DNA of 15,212 nucleotides from Bacillota bacterium (GTDB lineage Bacteria; Bacillota_I; Bacilli_A; MOL361; Turicibacteraceae): positions 18,351-33,562 of the forward strand of contig DNGE01000008.1 in NCBI GenBank assembly GCA_003486705.1. Reading direction: 5' to 3'. Below are positions 1-6,744 of this stretch, piece after piece. The stretch's first letter is position 1. Each line of letters starts with the position of its first letter. A program made the translations under genes and the position numbers. Under the pieces are notes generated by a model. It was not told where the DNA came from. It saw nothing but the letters and a program-made list of their open reading frames with translations, and did no database searches.

Positions 1-402
1 TTTCAATTGCTCCGTTAATTCATCAAGACTTGAATCGATTTCTTTATCAACTAATTCATCAACATAGCCTGCAATCATGACTTTAAACATACTAGGTAGG
101 GCATTCATTTTTTCATCAATGACTTTTGAGATTTTAGATTTTAATAGTTCTTTAATTTGCTGTTTATCTTCTGCTTGTATCGCTTCATCTAATAATTCAT
201 CAATAGATAGCAACTCCGTTGCAACAACTTCACCAATATTTTTTGCAATGTCAGCTTTTCGTTTTGGAATCAGACCTACTATTTTAAATGGCGTCAGCGG
301 GATGCAAATAGGTTTTAACGGTCTAAATAGTAGTTTTATGGCTAAAATATTTGTTACCCAACCAATGAGGGCCCCCACTATCATTAATATTACAATGGTC
401 AT
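1..402 (-). CDS. DUF445 family membrane protein, 3' end outside window
   Basis: The minus strand is open from an ATG at 402-400 to the left edge, giving the first 134 residues of a longer protein. It begins with a hydrophobic segment (about residues 1-20) running into the sequence GWVTNILAIKLLFRP, which is the N-terminal hallmark of the DUF445 family (YheB/YjiN-like membrane proteins). After that comes a charged, helical region rich in Glu, Lys and Leu. AAGGAG lies 9 bases upstream of the start, which supports this ATG. No biochemical role is established for the family, so none is assigned. The gene is divergent from the YtxG/YtxH-like pair; the 150-bp gap between them carries two palindromes. 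Family assignment is firm; function is unknown. Confidence 0.85.
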   Translation of the reverse strand, partial: MTIVILMIVGALIGWVTNILAIKLLFRPLKPICIPLTPFKIVGLIPKRKADIAKNIGEVVATELLSIDELLDEAIQAEDKQQIKELLKSKISKVIDEKMNALPSMFKVMIAGYVDELVDKEIDSSLDELTEQLK

Positions 403-478
403 CAGCTATCTCTCCTTGTTAGAAATATTCCAATCAATAAATAAATTGTATAAATCTGTATTTAAATTCTTGTTTTTG

Positions 479-508
479 TTGATTCAACAAGTCTTTCAGT
501 ATTATAAT
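479..508 (+). promoter_or_regulatory. Promoter of the YtxG/YtxH-like unit
   Basis: TTGATT at 479-484 and TATAAT at 503-508 are separated by 18 bp, a good sigma-A-type promoter about 47 bp before the chosen start at 555. Two perfect palindromes overlap it: TTGTTGATTCAACAA at 476-490 covers the -35 box, and GTATTATAATAC at 499-510 covers the -10 box. The first is a plausible operator; the second may simply reflect a symmetrical -10 sequence. Confidence 0.6.
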
Positions 509-554
509 ACAAGATAAGTCATCTGACAATGTGGTGAGTGGAGATGGATATAAT

Positions 555-728
555 ATGGAATTAAATGATTGGTTAATGTTAATTACCTTATTGTGTTTAA
601 TGATTGGAACGACCTATGTTTGTTTTTTATTAAAAAAAATGAGGGTAGCCATTGATTTGACACGTAAGGATGTTGAAAAACAAACAAAACAACTCATACG
701 TCATCGTTTGAAACAAGAAAGGGGCTAA
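555..728 (+). CDS. Small membrane protein, YtxG-like
   Basis: A 57-residue protein with one N-terminal membrane segment (about residues 7-24) followed by a basic, amphipathic tail with many Lys, Arg and Gln. In Bacillus a DUF948 protein (YtxG) precedes YtxH, and this protein sits in the same position with the same layout, though it is shorter than typical DUF948 proteins. Homology is therefore suggested by context and topology, not by a clear motif. The frame is open from a GTG at 531, but the ATG at 555 with GGAG at 540-543 is more likely because it begins directly at the membrane segment. Four bases separate its stop from the YtxH start, so the two are co-transcribed. Confidence 0.65.
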   Translation: MELNDWLMLITLLCLMIGTTYVCFLLKKMRVAIDLTRKDVEKQTKQLIRHRLKQERG

Positions 729-732
729 TTTT

Positions 733-1146
733 ATGAAAAAAAGACATGCATTCGTTTTAGGCGCTTTAATTGGTGGTGCAGCTACTTTATTCTTAACACC
801 GAAAACAGGTAAACAGATGCAAACAGATTTACTGAAGAAGGTAGAGGACTTACAAAATAAATTAAATCAGTTTGATCAAGATGAGTTAAAAGATTCTTTA
901 ATTCAAGAAGTTGATCGTTTAAAGTCAACTATACAACATTATGATTGGCAAGCTTCAAAAGCGGAGTTAGAAAGTAAGTTCAATGAAATGGTTCATCGCA
1001 TCGATGATTTAAAAGAAGTGGTGCAACAAAACATCGAATTAGTACCTACTAAACTTGGACACGATGATATTTTAGAAGATAATGAGATGTTAGAAACACT
1101 TCAAGAATTAGAAGATTTAGAAGAGTTGGAAAAATCAGAAAAATAG
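733..1146 (+). CDS. YtxH domain-containing protein
   Basis: A 137-residue protein. It opens with a short basic start, a Gly/Ala-rich membrane segment at about residues 7-21, and then TPKTGKQMQ, matching the YtxH-family signature in which a glycine-rich helix is followed by a P-[KR]-[ST]-G-[KR] turn. The rest is a long, charged, mostly helical region likely to form a coiled coil (residues 28-110), ending in a very acidic tail rich in Glu, Asp and Leu. YtxH proteins are small stress-associated proteins of Bacillota, anchored in the membrane with the coiled coil probably cytoplasmic; the exact role is not known. AAAGGGG at 718-724 is the ribosome binding site, lying within the end of the preceding gene. 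The unit ends at the hairpin just downstream. Confidence 0.85.
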   Translation: MKKRHAFVLGALIGGAATLFLTPKTGKQMQTDLLKKVEDLQNKLNQFDQDELKDSLIQEVDRLKSTIQHYDWQASKAELESKFNEMVHRIDDLKEVVQQNIELVPTKLGHDDILEDNEMLETLQELEDLEELEKSEK

Positions 1147-1154
1147 TACGAATC

Positions 1155-1187
1155 AGGAGGCCTCGATGTGTGAGCCCTCCTTTTTTA
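1155..1187 (+). terminator. Rho-independent terminator of the ytxH unit
   Basis: AGGAGG at 1155-1160 pairs with CCTCCT at 1176-1181. Above a C-C mismatch, CTC (1162-1164) also pairs with GAG (1172-1174). The stem runs into a T-tract at 1181-1186. It separates the ytxH unit from the arsenic operon. Confidence 0.8.
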
Positions 1188-1226
1188 GTGCAAAAATACA
1201 AAAATAAAAAATAATATGCTTAACTT

Positions 1227-1255
1227 TTGACAATACTAAAGGATAAGTGTATTAT
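1227..1255 (+). promoter_or_regulatory. Promoter of the arsR-arsC-MATE-gshAB operon
   Basis: A perfect TTGACA at 1227-1232 and TATTAT at 1250-1255 are spaced 17 bp apart, about 35 bp before the arsR start. This is the best-matching promoter in the window. The inverted repeat just described as the ArsR operator overlaps the -10 box and the probable transcription start, so binding there would block initiation. Confidence 0.85.
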
Positions 1256-1275
1256 ATTCCTAAAATGGAATATAA
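1252..1275. promoter_or_regulatory. Probable ArsR operator (inverted repeat)
   Basis: TTATATTCC (1252-1260) and GGAATATAA (1267-1275) form a perfect 9-bp inverted repeat with a 6-base spacer. Size, AT-rich symmetry and position over the -10 box fit the operators bound by dimeric ArsR/SmtB repressors. It implies autoregulation of the whole operon; binding is inferred. Confidence 0.75.
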
Positions 1276-1290
1276 AAAGAGGTGAAAAAG

Positions 1291-1596
1291 ATGAGTTGTG
1301 CTAACGTCTTAAAAGCACTTGGCGATCCATCACGCTTACAAATTATGTGTTTACTAAGCGAAGAGTCGCTATGTGTTTGTCATATAGAGTCTTCTCTAAA
1401 TATTTCACAGTCCTCGACATCCAAGCAATTAATGAAGTTAAAAACGGCAGGACTAATTGTAAGTGAGAAAAAAGGACAATGGGTTCATTATGCAATTCCA
1501 TGTGATGTATTTATAAAATACCCATTTTTAAAACCGCTCATTGAGCTAGCTAAATCAGAAAATTTAAAAGAAGAACCGAAAGGATGTTGTTGTTAG
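1291..1596 (+). CDS. arsR: ArsR-family arsenite-responsive repressor
   Basis: A 101-residue winged-helix repressor of the ArsR/SmtB family. The N-terminal helix contains LKALGDPSRLQIM, typical of the family. The sequence SLCVCHIE (Cys28 and Cys30) corresponds to the ELCVCDL As(III)/Sb(III) site of classical ArsR proteins, and SQSSTSKQLMKLK forms the recognition helix. The protein ends in three consecutive cysteines (99-101), which could add metal ligands. The frame is open from a GTG at 1282, but that GTG lies inside the AGAGGTG ribosome binding site, so the ATG at 1291 is chosen. The stop codon is followed at once by the arsC start, so the two are translationally coupled. Arsenite binding should release it from the upstream inverted repeat. 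Confidence 0.93.
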   Translation: MSCANVLKALGDPSRLQIMCLLSEESLCVCHIESSLNISQSSTSKQLMKLKTAGLIVSEKKGQWVHYAIPCDVFIKYPFLKPLIELAKSENLKEEPKGCCC

Positions 1597-1995
1597 ATGA
1601 AAAAAGTAGCGTTTGTTTGTGTTCATAATTCATGCCGTTCACAAATGGCAGAAGCATTTGGACGTGTCATTGGATTAAATGTATTTGAAGTGTATTCAGC
1701 AGGAACAGAAGAACGTGATCAAATCAATCAAGATGCTGTTCGAATCATGAAAGAGATTGGGATTGATATGAACTTGTCACATAAACCTAAATTGTTAACA
1801 GATATTCCCCCTGTTGATATTGTGATTACGATGGGATGCAATGTGAATTGTCCAAACTTACCGTGTTCACATCGTGAAGACTGGGGGCTTGATGACCCAA
1901 GTGGTAAAAGTGATGAAGACTTTAGATATACACGTGATGAAATAAAAAGTAAAGTCATGAATTTATTGAAGCGTATTGAAAATGGAGAAATTTAA
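1597..1995 (+). CDS. arsC: Arsenate reductase, low-molecular-weight phosphatase fold
   Basis: A 132-residue cytoplasmic enzyme of the type that reduces arsenate to arsenite using thioredoxin-like reductants (plasmid pI258 ArsC class). The active-site P-loop CVHNSCRS gives Cys8, Cys13 and Arg14 (CX5R). WGLDDPSGK places the general acid at Asp99 or Asp100 before Pro101. The redox loop MGCNVNCPNLPC holds Cys81, Cys85 and Cys90, where the pI258 enzyme has two resolving cysteines (82 and 89). Length is normal. It follows arsR without a gap and lacks its own strong ribosome binding site, so it probably depends on arsR translation. A plain tyrosine phosphatase is unlikely because the extra resolving cysteines are present and arsR is adjacent. 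Confidence 0.92.
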   Translation: MKKVAFVCVHNSCRSQMAEAFGRVIGLNVFEVYSAGTEERDQINQDAVRIMKEIGIDMNLSHKPKLLTDIPPVDIVITMGCNVNCPNLPCSHREDWGLDDPSGKSDEDFRYTRDEIKSKVMNLLKRIENGEI

Positions 1996-2045
1996 GATAA
2001 GAAATAGAGTAAACCTAAGACGTCATAGAGGAGGTGAAGTGTAAC

Positions 2046-3386
2046 ATGAAAAAGGTTGATTTAACTAAGGGGAAGGTGTTAAGTGTTATTTTAGCATTAG
2101 CTCTTCCGATTATGGGAAGTTCTGTTCTACAATTGACATATAATTTAGTAGACATGCTATTAGTTGGAAGACTAGGTAGTGATGCTGTCGCTAGTATTGG
2201 CTCATCTTCATTTTTAATTGGACTTGGCTACGCCATTCAAGCCAGTGTTGTTGTTGGGACCGGAATTAAAGTCGCCCATGCTGTCGGTAAAAAAGATGAA
2301 GTCGAGCAAGCGCAATATATCAGTGCTGGATTTATTTTAAATGCTATCATCGGCTTTGCCTTTGTATTAATCTTAATCTTTGGAGGAAAATCATTTATCT
2401 TGTTTTTAGATTTACAAAATGAGAGCGTTGAACGTCAATCCTATCAATATTTATTAGTTAGCGCGCCAATGCTATTCTTTGCCTTTTTTAATTTATGGTA
2501 TGTTCGCTTATATAATAGTTTTGGTCAAAATAAGAATGCGTTAAAAATTAGTGCGATCGGGGTTGTGATGAACATCATTTTAGACCCGCTGTTTATCTAT
2601 GTCTTTAAGCTTGGTGTATTTGGGGCTGGACTTGCAACACTCATGGCAAATTTAACGATGACAGCTTTGTTTTATTATCAATCCAAAGCTTTGTTTAACA
2701 TTAATTTAAAACAAAAAATTCCAATGACGAAGTATATAGATATATTAAAACTTGGATTCCCAACGTCCTTGCAACGTTTTTTATTTACTTTAGTCAATAT
2801 CGGTCTCGCAAAAATGATTGCAAATTTTGGATCAGATGCGATTGCGGCACAAAAAATTGGTCTACAAATAGAATCTATTACATATATGGTCATTGGAGGG
2901 TTAAATGGAGCCATCACTGGATTCGTTGGTCAAAACTATGGAGCAAAGCAATTTAAAAGAATTCAACAAGGGATGAAAGTTGCTTTAACCGTGGGTGTCA
3001 TTTACGCAGCACTCACGACCGTAATCTTTAATATTTGGCCTGAGTTTTTAGCCAGTTTATTTGTCAAAGAGCAAAAAACAATTACAATTGCAGCAGATTA
3101 TTTAAGAATAGTTGGCTTGTCCCAAGTTTTTATGGCCATTGAAATTATTTGCAATGGAATGTTTACAGGACTTGGCTTACCTAAAATTCCAGCTGTTATT
3201 AGTATTGTATTTACGGTGTTGAGAATTCCTATGGCGTTTATTTTTATTCAGAGGTTTGGTGTAAATGGTATCTGGTTAAGCATTGGGCTAAGTAGTGTCA
3301 TTAAAGGCCTAGTAGCATTTAGTATGTATCTCATAAAAGTGTGGAAAGGTGATTTGAATGCTTTGGAAACTGAAAAAATTATGTAA
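2046..3386 (+). CDS. MATE-family efflux transporter, candidate arsenic exporter
   Basis: A 446-residue integral membrane protein with about 12 membrane segments in two related halves (roughly residues 10-200 and 230-430), the layout of the MATE family (NorM/DinF type). The start LALPIMGSSVLQLTYNLVD followed by VGRLGSDAVA is typical of the first MatE domain. Such proteins expel toxic compounds using Na+ or H+ gradients. The ATG at 2046 is preceded by AGGAGGTGA at a good distance; an upstream GTG at 2034 lies inside that site. It begins 50 bp after arsC with no terminator or clear promoter between, and overlaps gshAB by 29 bp. Because the operon has no ArsB or Acr3, and because a MATE protein (ArsK) is known to export arsenite in Agrobacterium, arsenite or an arsenic-thiol conjugate is the suggested substrate. 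A general drug or metabolite substrate remains possible. Confidence 0.9.
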   Translation: MKKVDLTKGKVLSVILALALPIMGSSVLQLTYNLVDMLLVGRLGSDAVASIGSSSFLIGLGYAIQASVVVGTGIKVAHAVGKKDEVEQAQYISAGFILNAIIGFAFVLILIFGGKSFILFLDLQNESVERQSYQYLLVSAPMLFFAFFNLWYVRLYNSFGQNKNALKISAIGVVMNIILDPLFIYVFKLGVFGAGLATLMANLTMTALFYYQSKALFNINLKQKIPMTKYIDILKLGFPTSLQRFLFTLVNIGLAKMIANFGSDAIAAQKIGLQIESITYMVIGGLNGAITGFVGQNYGAKQFKRIQQGMKVALTVGVIYAALTTVIFNIWPEFLASLFVKEQKTITIAADYLRIVGLSQVFMAIEIICNGMFTGLGLPKIPAVISIVFTVLRIPMAFIFIQRFGVNGIWLSIGLSSVIKGLVAFSMYLIKVWKGDLNALETEKIM

Positions 3387-5664
3387 TAGAGGCGAATTGT
3401 TAAGTGGGAACTTCGGCCTCGAACGAGAAGGATTACGGGTAACGAACTCAGGAGAAATTGCTCAAACGCCACACCCAGTTGTTTTTGAACCCAAAATAAA
3501 GCATCCGTATGTCACAACGGATTTTGCAGAAAGTCAAATAGAGTTTGTAACACCGACCTTTTCTTCATTAGATGACGTCCACACCTTTTTAACTCAGTGG
3601 TATGATCTATTAATGGATGAGTTAAAAGATGAATTATTATGGCCTCAGTCGATGCCTGCTAACGTTCCGTCTGAAGAGATGATTCAAACGGCAAAATATA
3701 GTGAAGATGAAGCGGGGCAAGCAGCTGAGGAATATCGAAAACACCTGATTCAAAAGTACGGTGTTCATCGTCAAATTATTTCAGGTATTCATTATAATTT
3801 CTCATTCAAAGAAGAAATGGTGAAAAAACTTTATGAGGATAGCTTAAAGGATGAGAGTTATCAAACATTTAAAGATCAATTGTACTTAAAAGTTGTGCGA
3901 AACTATACGAGATATCGTTGGCTACTTGTTTATTTACTTGGTAACTCACCAGCCTTACATGAATCGTATGCCGATGAATGTGTACAAAGAGCAAATCAAA
4001 TTGCAAAAGAATCATACAGTTCCTTGACGCATGTTAGCTATCGAAATAGTTTATGTGGCTATCAGAATAAAGAAGAGATAACTGTGAATTATGATAGTGT
4101 TGCCCAATACGTAAACTCGTTAACAAATCAAATAGAAAAAGGAATTCTTCATAATCCAAAAGAGTACTATAGTCCTATTCGACTAAAATCCAAGAATCCA
4201 AAAGATATTTTAAACTCTTTACAAAAAGACGGTGTCTCATATTTAGAAGTCCGATCAATCGATCTAAATCCGTATGAGATGACCGGGATAGCACTAAGAG
4301 ATTTATATTTTATTCATTTATTTATGCTCTATTGTTTAATTGAAGAAGAAAATGACTATGATTTTTGGCAAATTGAAGCCGACGAAAATGCGAAAATGGT
4401 GGCGTGTCATGGTTTAGATGATCATTTAAATTTACTGATTGAGGGCATGCCAATTTCATTAAAAACATGGGCTAATAATATCCTCATCAACATGCAACAG
4501 ATAAATGCTGAGTTACAATTAAACCAATCAGAAGTTTTACAAGAGAAGTTAGCCATCGTTAACGGAAAACAAATACTGCCAGCCAAAAAGGTACTAAAAA
4601 ACATTCAAGAACTAGGCTTTATCCCGTTTCATGTGAAGCAGGCTACAACATTCAAAAATGAGAGTCTTAAGCGACGTTTTGGTTTGTACGGATACGAGGA
4701 TTTAGAACTGTCAACGCAAATCTTAATTCGTGAAAGTTTAAAACGAGGCATCAAAGTCCAAATGTTAGATAGACAAGAAAACTTTATTGCCTTAAAAAAA
4801 CATAACCACATTGAATACATCAAACAAGCAACTAAAACGTCACTCGATCAATACAGTACGGTCCTTTTGATGGAAAATAAATTGGTGACGAAATTGGTAT
4901 TAGAATCTCACGGCATTAACGTGCCAAGAGGTGGCATGTATGAATCTTTAAGCACAGCCCAAGCTAATATAAAGAAATACTTAAATCACCCCATCGTCGT
5001 CAAACCAAAATCAACAAACTTTGGACTTGGAATCTCAATCTTTCCTAATGGAGCAGGCGAAGAAGACTTAAACAAAGCCATTGAAATTGCCTTTTCAAAT
5101 GACACAACCATCTTAATAGAAGAATTTATTAAAGGTAAAGAATATCGTTTCTTAGTCATTGAAGATGAAGTGGTAGGCATACTACATCGCGTGCCGGCAA
5201 ATGTATGTGGTGATGGCATTCATTCTATTAAAGAATTAGTCGCAATCAAAAACCAAAGTCCACTTAGAGGAAAAGGGTATAAAAAACCACTTGAAAAAAT
5301 TATCATTGATGAAAGTGCTATGATGTTTTTAAAAGCACAAGGGTACACACCAGACTCTGTCTTAGAAGCAGGAAAAATTGTTTACTTACGTGAAAATTCA
5401 AATATTAGCACAGGTGGCGATAGCCTCGACTTTACAGACGAGATTCCGCAATACTATAAAGATGTCGCCGTAGCGGCAAGCAAAGCAGTCGGAGCCGTTA
5501 TTTGTGGGGTCGATATGATGATTGAAAATCTCAATGCTCCAGATTATAAGCATGCGATTATTGAATTAAACTTCAATCCTGCCATCCATATTCATTGTTT
5601 CCCGTATAAAGGGAAACAGCGTAATATACCTAAAAAAATCTTAAAAGCTTTAGGTTTTATTTAA
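3358..5664 (+). CDS. gshAB: Bifunctional glutathione synthetase GshAB (GshF)
   Basis: A 768-residue fusion that makes glutathione in two ATP-dependent steps: glutamate with cysteine, then glycine. The N-terminal half is a glutamate-cysteine ligase, recognised by FGLEREGLRV (residues 19-28), the following TPHP, and SYLEVRSIDLNPYE further on. The C-terminal part, from about residue 490, is an ATP-grasp ligase related to D-Ala-D-Ala ligase, with VVKPKSTNFGLGISIF (about 546-561), EEFIKGKEYRFLVI, and STGGDSLDFTDE (about 682-693), ending in the metal-binding ELNFNP. Length matches Listeria and Enterococcus GshAB. The start lies within the end of the MATE gene, with AAAGGTGAT upstream, so translation is coupled. 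Its place in an ars operon suggests a role in supplying thiol for arsenic reduction or chelation. Confidence 0.95.
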   Translation: MLWKLKKLCNRGELLSGNFGLEREGLRVTNSGEIAQTPHPVVFEPKIKHPYVTTDFAESQIEFVTPTFSSLDDVHTFLTQWYDLLMDELKDELLWPQSMPANVPSEEMIQTAKYSEDEAGQAAEEYRKHLIQKYGVHRQIISGIHYNFSFKEEMVKKLYEDSLKDESYQTFKDQLYLKVVRNYTRYRWLLVYLLGNSPALHESYADECVQRANQIAKESYSSLTHVSYRNSLCGYQNKEEITVNYDSVAQYVNSLTNQIEKGILHNPKEYYSPIRLKSKNPKDILNSLQKDGVSYLEVRSIDLNPYEMTGIALRDLYFIHLFMLYCLIEEENDYDFWQIEADENAKMVACHGLDDHLNLLIEGMPISLKTWANNILINMQQINAELQLNQSEVLQEKLAIVNGKQILPAKKVLKNIQELGFIPFHVKQATTFKNESLKRRFGLYGYEDLELSTQILIRESLKRGIKVQMLDRQENFIALKKHNHIEYIKQATKTSLDQYSTVLLMENKLVTKLVLESHGINVPRGGMYESLSTAQANIKKYLNHPIVVKPKSTNFGLGISIFPNGAGEEDLNKAIEIAFSNDTTILIEEFIKGKEYRFLVIEDEVVGILHRVPANVCGDGIHSIKELVAIKNQSPLRGKGYKKPLEKIIIDESAMMFLKAQGYTPDSVLEAGKIVYLRENSNISTGGDSLDFTDEIPQYYKDVAVAASKAVGAVICGVDMMIENLNAPDYKHAIIELNFNPAIHIHCFPYKGKQRNIPKKILKALGFI

Positions 5665-5704
5665 TAGAAAAAGGTGTTTCTAACTAGAAACACCTTTTTC
5701 TATT
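5663..5704. terminator. Bidirectional terminator between gshAB and the minus-strand gene
   Basis: Arms at 5663-5680 and 5687-5704 form an 18-bp perfect stem with the six-base loop TAACTA. A-runs on the left and T-runs on the right let it end transcription from both sides. It overlaps the last base pairs of gshAB and the stop codon of the minus-strand gene. Confidence 0.9.
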
Positions 5705-6542
5705 GCGTAACTTCTTCAAGTTGTTGAAGTAGATCGGCCAATTGTAAACTGAGTTCATCTAACTCAAGTTGTTTAACTTCCATTACCGTTTGAGTCGCAA
5801 CTTGTTGACGTTTATTTTTTTTATAGGCTTCACCTTTTTCAGTTCCATCATAACCATAGTTGTTTAAAAATTTCGTTGCGATCGTCTGGGCATCTTTTAA
5901 CTTTAATCCAATGTTGACTTGATCAGGCCCAGCACTAGTTAAGTACTTTACAATTCCAATCGTATCAGATAATTGAACATCACCGAATGCTCTTTGAATA
6001 TAACGACTAGCCTCTTCTCCTAAACTGATATAAGTTGAATCGCTTGGGTTGTTTATATAAGCTGACATCATATCTATCATGGCGTTGACAGCTTTTAAAC
6101 CATTACTTCTGATTTGTGGCTGTGATTCGCTAGCTTTTTGGTTTTCAATGCCATTTCGTATTTTAATTAATTTATTTAAGTAGTTTTTTTCTAAATCAGT
6201 TTCATAGTCAAAGCACTCCGTTGTTAAGGTAGTTTGTTGTTTGCTTAATGTTTTAATTTCAGCTGTTAATTGATTTATTGAAAATTCTGCTGCATGAACA
6301 TCTTGTTCAATGATTTGTGATTGAGATACCCGTTCTGTTTTTGAAGAAATTACTGTTTGTCTGTCATTATCAATGGTTGGTTCTTCCTGATTTATGGCCG
6401 TTGTTGAGTGAACAATTTGTTTTTCTATTATTGATGAAATATCTATAATCTTTACCATCTCAGGTGAACGCATTGAAATAAATGGAACTGTCAGACAGAT
6501 AAATAGAAAGAAATAAGGCGTATACTTAAATAATTTTTTCAT
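5700..6542 (-). CDS. Membrane-anchored coiled-coil protein of unknown function
   Basis: A 280-residue protein not recognised as any known family. A basic start (MKKLFKY) leads into a hydrophobic segment at about residues 9-22, either a signal anchor or a signal peptide without an obvious cleavage site. Residues 30-80 are Ser/Thr/Gln/Glu-rich and probably flexible. Residues 83-130 look like a coiled coil, 145-245 a mixed helical region, and 250-278 a Leu/Glu/Gln-rich helix fitting a second coiled coil. There is no lipobox; the only cysteines are Cys15, in the hydrophobic segment, and Cys110. The bulk is probably outside the membrane. GGAGGAG sits just upstream of the ATG. It is divergent from a persulfide-sensor-like regulator, and shares a terminator with gshAB. 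Confidence 0.8.
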   Translation of the reverse strand: MKKLFKYTPYFFLFICLTVPFISMRSPEMVKIIDISSIIEKQIVHSTTAINQEEPTIDNDRQTVISSKTERVSQSQIIEQDVHAAEFSINQLTAEIKTLSKQQTTLTTECFDYETDLEKNYLNKLIKIRNGIENQKASESQPQIRSNGLKAVNAMIDMMSAYINNPSDSTYISLGEEASRYIQRAFGDVQLSDTIGIVKYLTSAGPDQVNIGLKLKDAQTIATKFLNNYGYDGTEKGEAYKKNKRQQVATQTVMEVKQLELDELSLQLADLLQQLEEVTQ

Positions 6543-6596
6543 AAAACTCCTCCGATTAACTAGTTGTTACTATTATTTATCTTTTTTTCCATTATT

Positions 6597-6625
6597 ATTA
6601 TAAAAAAGAAGAAAAACTGAGGTGA
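6597..6625 (-). promoter_or_regulatory. Possible promoter of the minus-strand coiled-coil gene
   Basis: On the minus strand a perfect TATAAT is read from 6602 to 6597, about 55 bp before the start at 6542. Only weak -35 matches (such as TTCACC at an 18-bp spacing) are seen, so this is tentative. Confidence 0.35.
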
Positions 6626-6634
6626 ATTTTTGGA

Positions 6635-6685
6635 ATAATGATTACGTCACTTGAATTCAGAATTATATATCTAGTATAATGATTA
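6635..6685. repeat. Paired TAATGATTA palindromes in a divergent control region
   Basis: ATAATGATTA occurs at 6635-6644 and again at 6676-6685, 41 bp apart, about four helical turns on the same DNA face. Its core TAATGATTA is itself a palindrome. In addition ATTATA (6662-6667) and TATAAT (6675-6680) form an inverted repeat over the -10 box. These could be regulator sites, but the region is AT-rich and chance is not excluded. Confidence 0.35.
6651..6680 (+). promoter_or_regulatory. Promoter of the YgaV-like regulator gene
   Basis: TTGAAT at 6651-6656 and TATAAT at 6675-6680 are spaced 18 bp apart, leaving a leader of roughly 58 bp before the start at 6745. The inverted repeat and palindromes overlapping it suggest autoregulation. 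Confidence 0.65.
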
Positions 6686-6744
6686 GCATATGAAATGGAA
6701 TCTCGCATTACAAGGGTCTTTTATTAACGTAAGGAGAATGAAAA

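Noticed and set aside
77..517. 146-codon plus-strand open frame
   Set aside because: It lies antisense to the DUF445 gene, whose product has clear family motifs, and has no ribosome binding site.
1166..1207. 13-codon frame with AGGAGG five bases before its ATG
   Set aside because: The AGGAGG is the left arm of the ytxH terminator and the frame runs through its T-tract; the spacing is most likely chance.
2034..2045. GTG start for the MATE protein
   Set aside because: The GTG is part of the AGGAGGTGA ribosome binding site that serves ATG 2046.
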